Shown: positions 25,901-34,569, counted from the first letter of the stretch. The stretch is DNA of 64,000 nt from Mactra quadrangularis (GCA_025267735.1 CM046304.1:4650001-4714000), one strand, 5' to 3'. The notes: generated by a model from the letters alone, not told the origin. Numbers and translations are program-made.

Positions 25901-28900
25901 AAACTAACCTACATACTTTATTGGGTCAGAAGTTGATAATTTCACCCAAACAGAATAACAGGGCTGATGCTTGAAAAAGTTTAGGCAATCACTGATTATT
26001 GCTATTCAACCTAGTTTGTTGGGCAGAAGACTATGTGCACAATCTGATTAAAGCCCGATCTAAAATTTTACCACTCGCTAATTTAGTTCTGGCCTTTTCC
26101 AAACGAAGGTCACGTTCAGGTGACCTTTTCTCATCATAATATTTATGACGAAATTGTTATGATACGTAACTTGTTTACATCGTCTACGTCACTCAATTTG
26201 AAATGAGCCGCCCAATCGCAGACTGTGAATAATACCGCTGTTAAATTTGCATGCAAACCTTGGTCTAAAAATAGAAATTACGAAATCAAAATGTGATTAA
26301 TAGTGTTTTTGTCTAGATGAAAGCTACGCATTGATTGGTCGACACAAAGTTCATCTCGACGTGACCTTGCATTGACTAAGTAGAGATCCAGTACGACAAC
26401 GCGAGTAGAACAGGATCTCTGTTTACGGAGATCGCTACGTGCAGGACTTGGAATCTTGTGTCCTTAAGGGGTTGTTAATTCAAGCCTCACGTTGACTGAT
26501 TATACCTTTCATGAAAATTTGACAATAGTATTAATTTTACTCCATTAAGAAGGTATATGGAAAAGTTGTCTGAATTCTGGAAGTGTAAGTTAGTACTGGT
26601 TATAGACAAAGGTCCAAGAAAGTTACGTTAGCTGGTCTGTGCAAATGACCTTAATTTGTGTTGACATGGGGTTAAACATAATAAAAGAAATAATAATATT
26701 CATAGGTGGATCTTGCAGAGGGGGGGGGGGGGGGTAAGGAGGGCCCAATCCCCCCTAGAATTTCCAAAATGTACCTGTCCATTAGTGTATTTCTTGACTG
26801 TAAGTAGCATGAAGCAAATTTTCTCTTTGACTAACATAGGTCTAATGGTTATGTTGTTTTTATTATTAAAGTGTTGCACTATTCTGCAAAAATGTGGTTG
26901 TGGTTCGAAAGCTTGGACCCTTCCCCCCCCCCCCCCCCCCGCCCTAGAAAAAGTTTAGATCCCCCTAGAAAAAATCCTGGATCCGCCCCTGATATTAGTT
27001 GCATTGGTTATTTTCAGATAATGATACTAAAGATACAAGAAAACATTACCCAGATAATGATGATGTTTTACCAGTTGTTAATCTTGGATTTAATGGTAAC
27101 CCTAGCAACAAGGCACCAAATAACTTACATGGTTAGTATAAATGAATGATTGAATGGATAATGCATTTATATAGCACAAAAATTATGTAGACATATTCTA
27201 TTGTGCTTTACAAAAGTCCTTCCTATGTCAAATAGTATTAAAACACAGCACTATGTACAGAGTTAAAAAATACAGTTTCTAAACACAGTGAGACTGGGAA
27301 TGTCACAATTATTAGATCAATTATGAAACTGGCGGAATAGATGTGTTTTGAGTTGAACTCTAAATTAGGCTTCACATTGAATGTTTTTGAGAGAACTTGG
27401 AAGATCATTCCACAATTTAGCACCAACTACAGCCAATGACCGGTCTGCAAGTTTTGTTTGTCGTCTGGGAATAGAGAAGTTGATATATAACTTGTTTTAA
27501 TAAATTCATTAAACTATCTGTGGTTGTACATTAACCACACTGTTTTAGATACTCACTACAATATTTCTGTACTCACTATTAATAATTGTATTAAGATCAG
27601 CATCATGAAGATATTGCGCAATAATTTTTGTCCAGGAGGAAGTATCATAGAGCTATCATTAGCTAGCACATCCTGGTTTGTTGTTCTCAGACCATACTAG
27701 GAACGTATGACGCTAGTATATACTTATGACATCACTCTGATGCCAATTACTGAGAGGTCATGACTTACTTAAAAGTGGAATTGTCAAGAAAGGCAGTCAG
27801 TAAAATGTACTTTATTTTTAATTTGAGTTCCTTGTTCCTTCTGGTCTTTAACGTGCATGCATGGATACCAGGGTTCACACAAGTCCTTGAAAGTCCTTAA
27901 ATTTGATCCTAAGTCCTTGATTTTTTTTCTTGGATGATCTGTATGAACCATGGATGCTGATAGCTAATGATAATGTGGTGTACTAGAACTTTAGGAATTA
28001 ACATTAGTTCAGACTTTTCAGCAATAATATTTAAGATAACTTTCATGCATGTAATTATGCATACAGTATGAAAAAATCTTATTCTACTTGAAACCTATGA
28101 ATTCAAGTTCGGAATATTGACTTTTAGCCGGTAAAGCCTTTTTCCTCAATATGGAGAGTAAACAAAACCATTTCTATGTATATCTATGAGTATTTACAGT
28201 TCCTACCAAAAGTTTGGAGACATTTTCACTTTGTAAGCCTTGTATATTATATAGCCTTCACAGACAATTTGATAACCATTTATTTTTAAATGCTTTCTAG
28301 TTTTGCATTATATTTTTGTTATGGTTTTATTTATAACTACGAAGTTAAAGAATCTTAAAGACCGTTTTATGGATCATAATTATATTCATAATCATTTTTG
28401 AGGCTTTGGGATGTTGGTTGCTGAATCTTTTAAAAATGATGTACAGTATTAAAAACTTGTCTCCTTTCATCACTAACCGTACTGAATTTGTTAGAAATTT
28501 ATGTTCAACAAAAACGATCATTGAAGTTTAAGAATTTTAGTAAATTTACTTTGTCTTCAAACTTTTGGTGGGCACTGTATGATATCATTGAGATAGATAT
28601 CTGGTATATACATTACCCACCAAAAGTTTGGTGACATTTTCACGTTGAAGGCCTACTGAATAGATTTTTTCTAAAAATTGATAATTGTTAATTTTCAAAT
28701 GCCTTTTATTTTTGCTTTAGTTATTGGTTATCATTACAATTATAACTGAGACTACAAAGGCAGCATAAAAGCTATGTAAAAGAAAATAATTACAGTAAAC
28801 ATGGTTTTGGAGTCTTTAGTATGTCAGATGCTGAATCTTAAACTTTGTTGCATTCATGATATTTGTTTTCATTTTATCACAAACCATACTTAAATATTTT

Positions 28901-31900
28901 AAAAATAATAATTCTACAAAAATATATACCAAAATTCAAGAATTTTAGTAAATTGTCTCCAAACTTTTGGTGGGTACTGTATGATATCATTGCGATAGAT
29001 AACTGGTATACAGACAATTACAAAAACATATAATTAACATCAACAATAAGGAAGTTAACTGCTTTTACAATAAACTCATTTTTTGTGACTTCATAGAAAA
29101 CAGTTCAAGTGTCAGTAATCAAGTCTTATGAGAAAAAATTGTCTCTCGAGTAAGTGCATAAGTGGTGTGCGAAAAAAATACTTGAAAATTTTTCCTGTCC
29201 TATGTCGCCTTATTTACATACTGAAATCTGATTGGTCGAAACCACACATTCGTGATTGTTTTTACTCTTACGAGTTATTGCAAGTGTTACGTTAACTTGA
29301 GTGATAATTGAACATGATTAGGGTTTATAAGAGGTTCATCATAACAACTTGGATCAACTATCTTAAACAATTATCTATATTTAATCTTTGACCTACAAAC
29401 ACTCATATTGTAAATGCAAGCTGGAGCTTATTGACTCACAGTTTCAAGATTTAATTACCGCTTTTTGATGTACTCATTGAAAGTGAAACTTTTTTGCTTG
29501 TCATTGGGTGGGTGGGAGGCAAGGTCACATGGTCTACTATCTGAGCTTACTGGGCAGGGTTTTGTTTTGTTTGTTTTTTTTTTTTATTGGGTTTAACACT
29601 GTAGCAACACATTGTATAGGTCATGTAACGGTGGTCAGTGCACCTACTAACTGTTCTTGGAAAGGCTAAATCTCTGGATTTAGCTGTTAACCAACTTCTA
29701 AGCACATACTTTCATCAGTGACTGACAACTGCCCTACATGATTGAAAATCATTGGTAGGAAGGAGAATGGCCGTAGAAATAATTTCATGACCAAGCTCCC
29801 TGAAAGGATGCCTTGCCCGCGAATCAAACCCACGACTCCTCAATCAGTAGACTAGCGTGCTACCAACTAAGCTAGTCGGGCGGCTTGCTGGGTTTTATAA
29901 TGGTTACTATCAAGATGTCATGAATGTTTTTGCTGTCATATGAGATGTATTATCTTTTACTCGCAATTGTCTCTTTGATTCAAATTCAATTTTCTGTTAA
30001 TTTTTGGTGACTTTCCTTGCAAGGTTAAGGTTATACAGTAAGTAAGTAAGTAAGGTTTTTATTAAAGTGACATGTGTAAGATACAATTATACATATGTAT
30101 AAAGAACAATGTAATATAAGTACAAAATACACCCGGCCCTATGGACCTACAAGTCACTGTATGAAACTGAATGTATATACACTATAAACAAATACATAGA
30201 ATTATCTATTATAAGTAAGTCTCTCTCTCTTTAAGTATGCTTTCACTAGGTACTTTGCGACTTTACATATCAGGTGACTTTCCTTGCAAGGTCAAGGTTG
30301 TACTTATCTGTTGACTTTCCTTGCAATGTCAAGGTTATTGTACATAATGTGATCAGGTGACATTTGTTTACATCTTCTCATCATTTCATTATTTCATGTA
30401 TACTAACATATACATGTATGTGTATGTCTTTTAACTGATATTGTCTTCCTGTTGTATTCAGTATGAAGGGTTGACTTTACAAACATAAGTTTTATGCCTC
30501 AGTCCCATAAAATCGTGGCTTGTTGCAGACCCGTATGAGCAGACAGTCGTAGGCAGTGGGAAGCCTTGTTTAACAAGGTGACGGTACGCACATGGTACAA
30601 AACAACACACCCGTACGGAGCCATTGCTGGAAGATATGCATGTTTAATCCATACTCAGCCACGATTTTGTTCACGATTTGACTCTAAAACTGATACGTGT
30701 ATTATATGTTCATCTCAGGGACCCTGGTAAAAACGTAACAGTCCGTACGGGTATGCAAGAGTTCGTACGGGTCCTTGCGGAGCTTGATCGCACGGTGCCC
30801 GTACGGTGCCCTCACGGCTATTTATATGTTTATGGGACTGTAGCTTAAGATGATAATCTTATATGATGCTCTCAAGGTCTTTTTACTGATAAATAGGGTA
30901 CATTGTCATTTGCCGAATAATCTCCGACATATTTAGACGCTATTTTGAAACTACCGGTGTTGAAGTAAACAAATATATGATTGTGTAGGCATTGAGTGAT
31001 GTTTCGTTTTAGTCCGTAAATTTTGAAACATCACTCATTTCCTTAAAGATCCCATATTTGTGTATTAGATTAGATTATTCGCAGCGAATGGCCGAGGAGT
31101 TCCAAATGTATCGTTATGTAACGTTCTGTAACGTTCACGGTAACTGAACACGCTAATGGTCTTTAGATCATGAATTTCCCCACATTATTGCAGCAGCCGA
31201 AAATAGGAAATTTTCAAATTGTGCCTGAAGTAAATACTCACTACAGTACTTCTGTACTCACTATCTGAAAAATAAGTTATTTGTATTATGACTGTGTGGT
31301 GATTATCAAACAAATTTGGAGTATGTAAATCAGCAGGGTTGCTGTATGCGCTACTGACAGTTAAAAAAAACATTTAGTTTAGTTATACTAATTTATTATA
31401 CTCAATTGTGAAACAAGCTCTTACAACTTAGATAAATCACTTTTGTGTACGCTTTCTGCTCCCAAGTTTTGACCTACTTGGATCAAGTTTCTTGCCCAAG
31501 GAAATTGGCAATTTCCCTATTTGAGATTGAACCCAGGACCATTCTATCCCTAAGTGAGAGTCCAACCATTGGACCACTGCTCCTACAATGATCTTTTGGT
31601 AGCCAGCTCCAGGTTTGTTGGTTCAATGTCCATTCAAAACCTGCCATAATGTATCCTTGAGCAAGAAACTTTAACCTAAGAAAAATTAACCTACAAAATG
31701 GGTACTGTGAGGGATCGCCTGCCTGAAGGTGACTTCAATGACCTGGAGTTATGGTACAAGATTGTAAAGTTGGCTGAACATGTATATGGAAGCTTTAAAA
31801 CACACTTTCAACTTTATTTGTAACATCCTAACCACTTGGCCACGCCCTCTGAAAAATGAAATTTACCGACAGCAACATTTAATATTCATATTTTTGTACT

Positions 31901-33179
31901 TTCAGCTGAGAAGATTCTTTTCGAAGACAGACCAAAGTTGATTTTACTTTATGAAGAGGATCATGAGTATCATCGCCAAGTCGTTCAACATTTTGCAACC
32001 TATTTACAGCAACATTGTCATTGTGCGACCGAGTGTGTCGAATGGCAACTGGATGTACACTGGGCTCACGAGGACATTGCGCAAGCCGACTATGTTGTTA
32101 TTGTTAACTCAGAAGGGGCCTACCAAAGCTATGTTGCTCAATATGGTCAAAAGGGGAACAGGGATTTTAAGGGGTCGCCGAAGATTTCTAAACAAATGGC
32201 TAATATTAATAGCGTTAGGAATAAATTCTTTCATGACGAAAGATATGATAATGTTGTAATGGTCTATTTTGAGTACACTGACGAGCGATTTGTCATTCCT
32301 GATATTTGCCCGGGGTATAAGTACAAACTTCTGAAACATTTCACAGATTTCTTACTCCATATTCATAAATTACGTCGTACTGATAACCTGTCCTTATACG
32401 ACCTACCGTTAGATGGTTCTTTCAATAAAAAGCCAATCGGTCAAAAGTTGTTAGAAGCAATGAGTAAAGTCAAGCAATACCAACTCGATAATCCAAATTG
32501 GATTAAGAAAAAACAGGCTTACAACAGAATGTACTCTCATACAAGTGACGAAAGTCAGTTTGATTCCGGCTTACCTGAGGACTGGAACCGAATTCCATCA
32601 GTTGAGCATACATTGTCACATTATCAATCAAATCCTGACGAGAGAGAATTGATAGATACTGAATCTTGTTATACTTTCCGCCCTGAAGAAATCGGAGTTG
32701 TCATTCCACCTGAGTCGGGCAATCTCTCAACAGTGTCAGAGAACGTGCCTTCTGTAAGTGTGCCTAAGTCCAGACCGAAACTTTCTCCTCATTCTTTTAG
32801 CAGGGACCCTGAACTGTATTACCAAAGTACCCCTACCCCACCCACTTGTGGCACTGTGGAAAGCGATTTTTGTTTCTTTCCGCCAGAAGATGATTTTGAC
32901 AATGTAAGTAAAACCGTTTCTGAACAAATGAGAAGTATAGTTGATCGGTACCAGGCTGTTGCTCATGGTAAACCATTTGATTCTAGATTGCCGGAAACCA
33001 GCCATGAGGAAGCTGGTTCTCATGTTGATGAGCACCCTTATTACATAAATGGAAACCCCACAGAAAATTATGATAGAAATAATGATTTGTTCTATTTAAG
33101 GGTTCAGAGTGGGGAAATCCCTTTTGCTGGTTGTCATATTGATGGGGATGTTGTAAGCTTAGGGGGAGAAAGTGTGTGA
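12519..33179 (+). CDS. Interleukin-17 receptor D-like gene, nine exons, 5' end missing
   Basis: Exons: 12519-12689, 13834-13955, 15682-15811, 17367-17551, 18983-19033, 22975-23098, 25289-25504, 27018-27131, 31906-33179. Every intron starts GT and ends AG, phases agree, and the joined sequence is 795 codons including TGA. Numbering from the first whole codon (Cys1), residues 1-248 are the ectodomain, with sequons at N17, N48 and N86 and cysteines C235, C237, C245 and C248. A Thr/Pro-rich stalk spans about 249-299, a membrane helix about 300-325 followed by RRCR, and a SEFIR domain about 381-526. The rest is a polar tail. IL-17 receptors pair, bind IL-17 and recruit adaptors through SEFIR contacts; that is family knowledge. 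The D-like label is an inference from domain order. The exon with ATG and signal peptide is missing: the first exon starts mid-codon. Confidence 0.9.
12705..13597. mobile_element. Long CATTYGGAAC-type element in intron
   Basis: Starts CATTGGGAACACCTCG and ends GCCAAGAAGTTCCAATTG. The right part resembles 22130-22280 (ACTAAAAACGAAACATCA, TTGTTTACTTCAACA). Flanks TAAAGTTCT and TTAAGTTCT form a possible 9-bp duplication with one mismatch. Exact ends are uncertain by one base. Confidence 0.6.
13603..13806. mobile_element. Degenerate TIR element F
   Basis: Shares TGACTAAAACATATCATACG and TCGGAAACTCAT with 21529-21757. The right end is TTCACTGTGAAATTGTTCATG then TTTTGACAGT. The left end is decayed. 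Confidence 0.55.
13834..13955 (+). CDS. IL-17R-like exon, residues 57-97
   Basis: Acceptor TTTAATTTCAG, donor GTAAGA. It encodes a beta-strand-like segment of the first fibronectin-III-like ectodomain, with a single cysteine (C79) and the sequon NVT at 86-88. It ends in phase 0. Confidence 0.87.
14024..14321 (-). mobile_element. SINE family 1 with perfect 15-bp target duplication
   Basis: TGTAGTTACTTATAG flanks both sides (14009-14023 and 14322-14336). The - strand reads a tRNA-like head (GGGTCGATAGCGCAGT), B-box region GGTTCGATTCCC, body and A/T-rich tail. A 15-bp duplication is typical of LINE-driven insertion. It lies in an intron of the receptor gene, antisense to it. Confidence 0.92.
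14351..14824 (+). repeat. Interspersed repeat B, copy 2
   Basis: Same orientation and ends as 5601-5997, with an extra internal block repeating the AACTTCAAACTTTAAA and ATCTCATGTGACAAGG motifs. The open frames at 14375-14634 are by-products. Confidence 0.72.
14826..15068 (+). mobile_element. SINE family 2, degenerate
   Basis: B-box-like remnant (TGTACGATTCCC) then ACTTTCATGAAGTTTGGTCAT and a CCTTTCCAGGAACAGTGAGT tail region. It follows repeat B directly. Confidence 0.6.
15126..15343 (+). mobile_element. SINE family 3, copy 1
   Basis: Head GGCCGTGGCGTAGTGCTTAG with B box GTTCGAACCC; body GTAGGTCATACCCTATACAT; tail AGCTGGCCGTCGTATGTATG, ACCTAAATATGTGTTGAATA. The second copy is at 16373-16560. 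The head differs from families 1 and 2 but the tail is related. Confidence 0.8.
15498..15648 (+). mobile_element. SINE family 2, 3' fragment
   Basis: It carries the family 2 3' half: CAGCTAAATTCAGAAATTTA, GCCTCTCCAGCAACGGTGA, CTATACAATGTGTTG. The head is absent. Confidence 0.6.
15682..15811 (+). CDS. IL-17R-like exon, residues 98-141
   Basis: Acceptor TTATTTTTTAG, donor GTAAGT, ends in phase 1. It encodes a Leu/Tyr/Gln-rich ectodomain stretch rich in beta-type residues. Confidence 0.85.
16118..16306. mobile_element. Mariner-like MITE H, copy 2
   Basis: TACAGTAAAACTCGGATATA faces TATATCCGATTTTTACTGTA. The interior matches 11460-11649 along its length. Confidence 0.85.
16373..16560 (+). mobile_element. 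SINE family 3, copy 2
   Basis: Same as 15126-15343 but with a short deletion that removes the B-box region (GACTTCGAATCC runs straight into GGTCGCGGTAGGTC). It ends in an A-rich tail near 16560. Confidence 0.75.
16924..17292 (+). repeat. Interspersed repeat D, copy 2
   Basis: Closest to copy 1. It ends about 75 bp before the receptor exon at 17367, so it lies close to a splice acceptor. Confidence 0.65.
17367..17551 (+). CDS. IL-17R-like exon, residues 141-202
   Basis: Acceptor ATATTTCAG, donor GTACTT, ends in phase 0. It encodes the segment from EYVDNMKAGSW to QHRLRQ, which fits the second fibronectin-like domain. It includes the sequon NGS. Confidence 0.87.
17597..17865 (+). mobile_element. 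SINE family 2, degenerate
   Basis: TGTGGAGCTTGGTCATGAAAT, TAAATCATGTATGGCAGTTA and AACTGATTACATGTAACAGC mark the family 2 body. The head is decayed. Confidence 0.65.
18126..18541. mobile_element. hAT-type element, perfect 8-bp duplication
   Basis: TAGGGATGTCACAATATACC faces an inverted TAGGGCTGTCACGATACGC. GTTATAGA flanks both ends (18118-18125 and 18542-18549). The interior is rich in palindromic GTATACCGGTATA-type motifs. Non-autonomous, 416 bp. Confidence 0.9.
18631..18915 (+). mobile_element. SINE family 4 with inverted internal duplication
   Basis: Head GGAGCAGTGGTCTATAGGTA with B box GGTTCAATCCC. Related copies are at 31454-31584 (-) and 42319-42511. In this copy the body segment 18703-18746 is followed, after 11 nt, by its own reverse complement at 18758-18801. 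Confidence 0.75.
18703..18801 (+). repeat. Near-perfect 44-bp-arm hairpin
   Basis: Arms 18703-18746 and 18758-18801 are equal in length and differ at 4 of 44 positions, with an 11-nt loop. It lies in the receptor intron between 17551 and 18983, on the sense strand. Confidence 0.9.
18983..19033 (+). CDS. IL-17R-like exon, residues 203-219 (51 bp)
   Basis: Acceptor TGTCTACTTTCAG, donor GTAAGT; 17 codons in phase 0 (LHVEFKGLYANHRYKVW). It is too short to be found by open-frame length but fits both neighbouring exons. The pattern resembles the end of a fibronectin-like domain (YxVWVKPY once spliced). Confidence 0.82.
19147..19409 (+). repeat. Interspersed repeat A, fuller copy
   Basis: Starts ATACCCCCGCTTCGAAGAAG and continues through CGTCCGTCCGTCC to TTTACTTGTTA. 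It extends the copy at 1-208 leftwards. Open frames inside are spurious. Confidence 0.75.
19551..20510. mobile_element. hAT-like element
   Basis: Left end TAAGAATGGCAACGA; the right end inverted reads TTGGGATGACAACAAGTA. Both sides carry ACTTGAGTA-type and GATCGAG motifs in opposite orientation. Flanks TTTGTATA (19543-19550) and CTTGTATA (20511-20518) match at 7 of 8 positions. No transposase frame. Confidence 0.72.
20739..20984 (+). repeat. 40-bp minisatellite, six units
   Basis: Six contiguous 40-bp units (CCCTGTGTGTAAATTATAAT then GCAAATATAAAATGACCGGT). They are identical except for one GATCC variant near 20937, followed by a partial unit. Such uniformity suggests recent expansion. Intronic. 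Confidence 0.95.
21529..21757. mobile_element. TIR element F
   Basis: Left end TTTTTTCTCAATTGTCAAAG with TGAATAATTTCACGGTGA. The right end is the inverse (CACCGTGTAATTATTCATG, then AAGAAAAAA). Copies or relatives: 37095-37218, 41161-41554, 13603-13806. Confidence 0.75.
22017..22330. mobile_element. CATTYGGAAC-type element with long TIRs
   Basis: TACATTCGGAACTCCTCGGC through GCTGCGAATAATCT is mirrored by AGATTATTCGCAGC through GAATGTA. The symmetry weakens outward to GCGTGTTCA and TGAACTCA. It shares its interior with 30912-31154. No clean target duplication at these outer ends. Confidence 0.75.
22822..22936 (+). repeat. ATC/CAC trinucleotide microsatellite
   Basis: About 115 bp of CAT/CAC trinucleotides ending about 38 bp before the receptor exon at 22975. 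Length change here could alter the branch-point region of that intron. Confidence 0.92.
22975..23098 (+). CDS. IL-17R-like exon, residues 220-261
   Basis: Acceptor TGATTTTAG, donor GTATGT, ends in phase 1. It encodes the cysteine cluster C235, C237, C245 and C248 and begins the Thr-rich stalk. This is the membrane-proximal end of the ectodomain. Confidence 0.87.
23850..24384. mobile_element. TTAA-flanked MITE
   Basis: TTAA then AGGGATATACAGGCAAA; at the other end TTTGCCTACTAATCCCT then TTAA (23846-23849 and 24385-24388). TTAA duplications are typical of piggyBac and Kolobok elements. The interior is non-coding and includes the palindrome GACCCACGTGGGTC. Confidence 0.78.
24571..24791. mobile_element. 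TA-flanked MITE
   Basis: TAGTGCGTAAATATT and TTGACCCCGACCTGACC face an inverted AGGTCAGGGCGGGGTCAATA with TTTACGCACTA. Flanked by TA on both sides. The outermost TAGTGCGTA is shared with element G. Confidence 0.82.
24858..25232. mobile_element. MITE with 28-bp TIRs
   Basis: Arms 24858-24885 and 25205-25232 (core GACAATATTAACCTGAGCTT) pair with two mismatches. It ends 56 bp before the receptor exon that encodes the membrane helix. Confidence 0.85.
25289..25504 (+). CDS. IL-17R-like exon, residues 261-333, membrane helix
   Basis: Acceptor ACTTTTTAAG, donor GTATGT. The frame gives a Thr/Pro/Glu stalk (sequon NTT at 290-292), then a hydrophobic helix AIVGSLLGIGLILGIAGFLY, then the basic stop-transfer FRRCR. 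The longest open frame here (25224-25487) is a different frame and is not real; splice phase selects the one described. Confidence 0.9.
25526..25850 (+). repeat. Interspersed repeat D, copy 3
   Basis: It begins 21 bp after the membrane-helix exon. Same start, middle and end motifs as 1424-1790. Confidence 0.62.
26040..26434 (+). mobile_element. CAATCT-family TIR element, longest unexpanded copy
   Basis: Starts CAATCTGATTAAAGCCCGAT and ends CTGTTTACGGAGATCG. The 9-bp flanks CTATGTGCA (26031-26039) and CTACGTGCA (26435-26443) differ at one base. It contains segments missing in 11883-12210, such as GTTTACATCGTCTACGTCAC, so that copy is a deletion derivative. No coding frame. Confidence 0.88.
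26444..26694 (+). mobile_element. SINE family 1, degenerate
   Basis: ACTTGGAATCTTGTGTCC, TATACCTTTCATGAAAATTT, GTAAGTTAGTACTGGTTATA and a tail TTAATTTGTGTTGACATGGG. It begins next to the target duplication of the preceding element. Confidence 0.65.
26704..26991. mobile_element. hAT-like element with poly-G and poly-C tracts
   Basis: Right end CTGGATCCGCCCCTG is the inverse of the CAGGGGCGGATCCAG seen at 8209. The left end is decayed (AGGTGGATCTTGCAG). It holds a G run near 26720 and a C run near 26925, each followed by CCCTAGAA-type blocks. Open frames through it are spurious. Confidence 0.72.
27018..27131 (+). CDS. IL-17R-like exon, residues 333-371
   Basis: Acceptor GTTATTTTCAG, donor GTTAGT, in phase on both sides. 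It encodes the juxtamembrane cytoplasmic linker, rich in Asp and Asn (DNDTKDTRKHYPDNDD). Confidence 0.84.
27132..28194. other. Intron sequence
   Basis: First part of the last receptor intron (27132-31905). ATTTATATAGCACAAAA and CTATTGTGCTTTACAA (27165-27215) resemble a repeat type common in marine invertebrates; this is from memory and unverified. ACTCACTACAATATTTCTGT near 27550 recurs near 31238. No exon seen. Confidence 0.4.
28195..28981. mobile_element. Two tandem mariner-like MITEs
   Basis: Copies 28195-28579 and 28609-28981. Termini are CCTACCAAAAGTTTGGAGAC (copy 1) and CCCACCAAAAGTTTGGTGAC (copy 2), facing CAAACTTTTGGTGGG.ACTGTA. The spacer TGATATCATTGAGATAGATA also follows the second copy in diverged form, so the pair arose by tandem duplication including flank. 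Confidence 0.82.
29586..29884 (-). mobile_element. SINE family 2
   Basis: The - strand reads a tRNA-like head (GCTTAGTTGGTAGCACGCTA, B-box region GGGTTTGATTC), GAGCTTGGTCATGAAATTAT, the CATGTAGGGCAG body and an ATGACCTATACAATGTGTTG tail. A T-rich stretch at its + strand start is the A-rich tail. Confidence 0.82.
29885..30499. other. Intron sequence
   Basis: GACTTTCCTTGCAAGGTCAAGGTT occurs in diverged form about three times (near 30010, 30277 and 30312), with short AAGTAAGT and CTCTCTCT runs. No exon seen. Confidence 0.4.
30500..30840. mobile_element. MITE with CAGTCCCATAAA ends
   Basis: CAGTCCCATAAA and TTTATGGGACTG are perfect inverted ends. The interior is GC-richer than its surroundings and repeats CCGTACGG motifs. 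No clear target duplication. Confidence 0.72.
30912..31154. mobile_element. CATTYGGAAC-type element, truncated
   Basis: Shares GAGTGATGTTTCGTTTTAGT, GCAGCGAATGGCCGAGGAGT and GTAACTGAACACGCTA with 22017-22330. Its left outer end is missing. Confidence 0.7.
31454..31584 (-). mobile_element. SINE family 4
   Basis: The - strand reads GGAGCAGTGGTCCAATGGTT, B-box-like GGGTTCAATCTC and CCTTGGGCAAGAAACTTGAT. It lacks the inverted duplication seen at 18703-18801. Related sequence on the + strand continues to about 31800. Confidence 0.65.
31906..33179 (+). CDS. IL-17R-like last exon: SEFIR domain and tail
   Basis: Acceptor TTTTTGTACTTTCAG; joined codon GCT (A371). The SEFIR domain spans about 381-526: first strand PKLILLYEEDHEY, helix RQVVQHFATYLQQH, strand ADYVVIVNSEGAY, then DNVVMVYFEYTDERFVIPDI and a closing helix. 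This domain binds SEFIR adaptors in the IL-17 pathway (family knowledge). Residues 527-794 are polar, rich in Ser, Pro and Glu, with several SxxE/D-type acidic patches and no further domain I recognise. Stop TGA at 33177-33179. The exon can look like a complete 413-residue gene starting at TTG 31938, but that codon is internal. Confidence 0.93.
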
Positions 33180-33772
33180 TTCCAAATATTAACTTTCCAA
33201 TATGGCTGCCATATTGTTTTTGCTCTGTATATATTGCTGACAACATTAATAGATTTAAACTTACGTTTCAAGCCACTTTTTACAGATTTGGTAATTTAAT
33301 TTCTTCAATAGTTTATATAATTACTTATCAGCCTTTGCATTAGACAAATATTTTGTTTTTTTCCCTGCGGTACATACAAAATTTTACCAGTACAATGAAA
33401 ATATGTGTACTTAATTAGAACATTAGGATTAAATCCATAATTTGTGCTTTTCAGCCATAATGTGTAAAATCTTTGTAATGCCTCTTCTTAGATGGAAAAA
33501 CATGAACTGGTGTTAGGAATTAGGTCTAAAATGAATTTTTAATATATTAAGCCAAACTGACCTAAAGATTATCAGAAATGTTTCAGATTAAAGTCACAAA
33601 AGATGTACTAAAATCATATTTATATACCATTACTAATGGGATAGGACATTATACATAAATGTTTACAGTTTTATGTCATTGTGCATTGATATCATCATTT
33701 TCGTAACACTTATTTACTGTTTCAAGAATGTGTTGTTTTTTTATAAGTTTTATAGATTAGGTTGATATCTAA

Positions 33773-34178
33773 GGGCGCATTCCATTCTACCATTCCGGAC
33801 ACGTTCTTCATGTTCTGTCCAGGATGTGTGATTGGAATGAAATGGAACACGAAACTGTCCGGGACATTTGAATGGAATGAAACAGAACGCGTAACTCAAA
33901 CAAAATGGCTTATTTCATTGCTGGCGTATGCAGAATCGCCTCTTCTAACAGAAATAAAGCCTATTTATACTCATGTCCACTTATTACAACTTATAACGCG
34001 AAAACTAGTAAGAAATTTTACTTCACCTATCGTCCAATGCTTTATCAGCCATCTTGGATTCCACGATGCACCTACTCGACTGCGGGGATGGTCGGAACAT
34101 GTTCTGAACGTTGTGCCGATTTGTTCCATTGTAATTCTGTATGTTCTGGACGTTACAGACAGTGAATGGAACGCGCCC
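33773..34178. mobile_element. PIF/Harbinger-type MITE
   Basis: GGGCGCATTCCATTC faces GAATGGAACGCGCCC, flanked by TAA on both sides (33770-33772 and 34179-34181). TWA duplications and GGGCG termini are typical of PIF/Harbinger. It lies 0.6 kb past the receptor stop and upstream of candidate polyadenylation signals, so it may be in the 3' UTR. The 139-residue open frame over it is a by-product. Confidence 0.85.
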
Positions 34179-34569
34179 TAAGTTGAAATCTGTGAACCAG
34201 CAATTTTAAGACTCTGAAGACTTCATTTTTTTTGTTGGTAGTCTATTTCATTACACGTAACATGAAATCCCTTTTGTTGTGAAATCTGTACATTTAAATT
34301 TTTTGTTTATTATATTTGCATAATATATGTACCTGTACAAGTTGTTGCCATAGTTTAGATAATGAAATCCACATATATTCTTTAAATCCATGTAAACTTT
34401 ACTAAATTCCATTTTATAAAAATAATCACTTTTTATTAATCTTTATGTTCATACAATGTTATAATATGATGATAGGCCAGCACAAAACTTATCTAAAACC
34501 TTTATTTTTACATTTTGTAATGTAAACTATTAAAAAGAGGTAAAGTGCTGCTTAAAGTCTGCTTCCATA

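Noticed and set aside
31938..33179. A complete 413-residue stand-alone gene
   Set aside because: Its first codon is TTG, a splice acceptor lies at 31905, and the frame continues into upstream exons. It is the last exon of the receptor gene.
33762..34181. 139-residue open frame after the receptor gene
   Set aside because: It coincides with a MITE bounded by TAA duplications.
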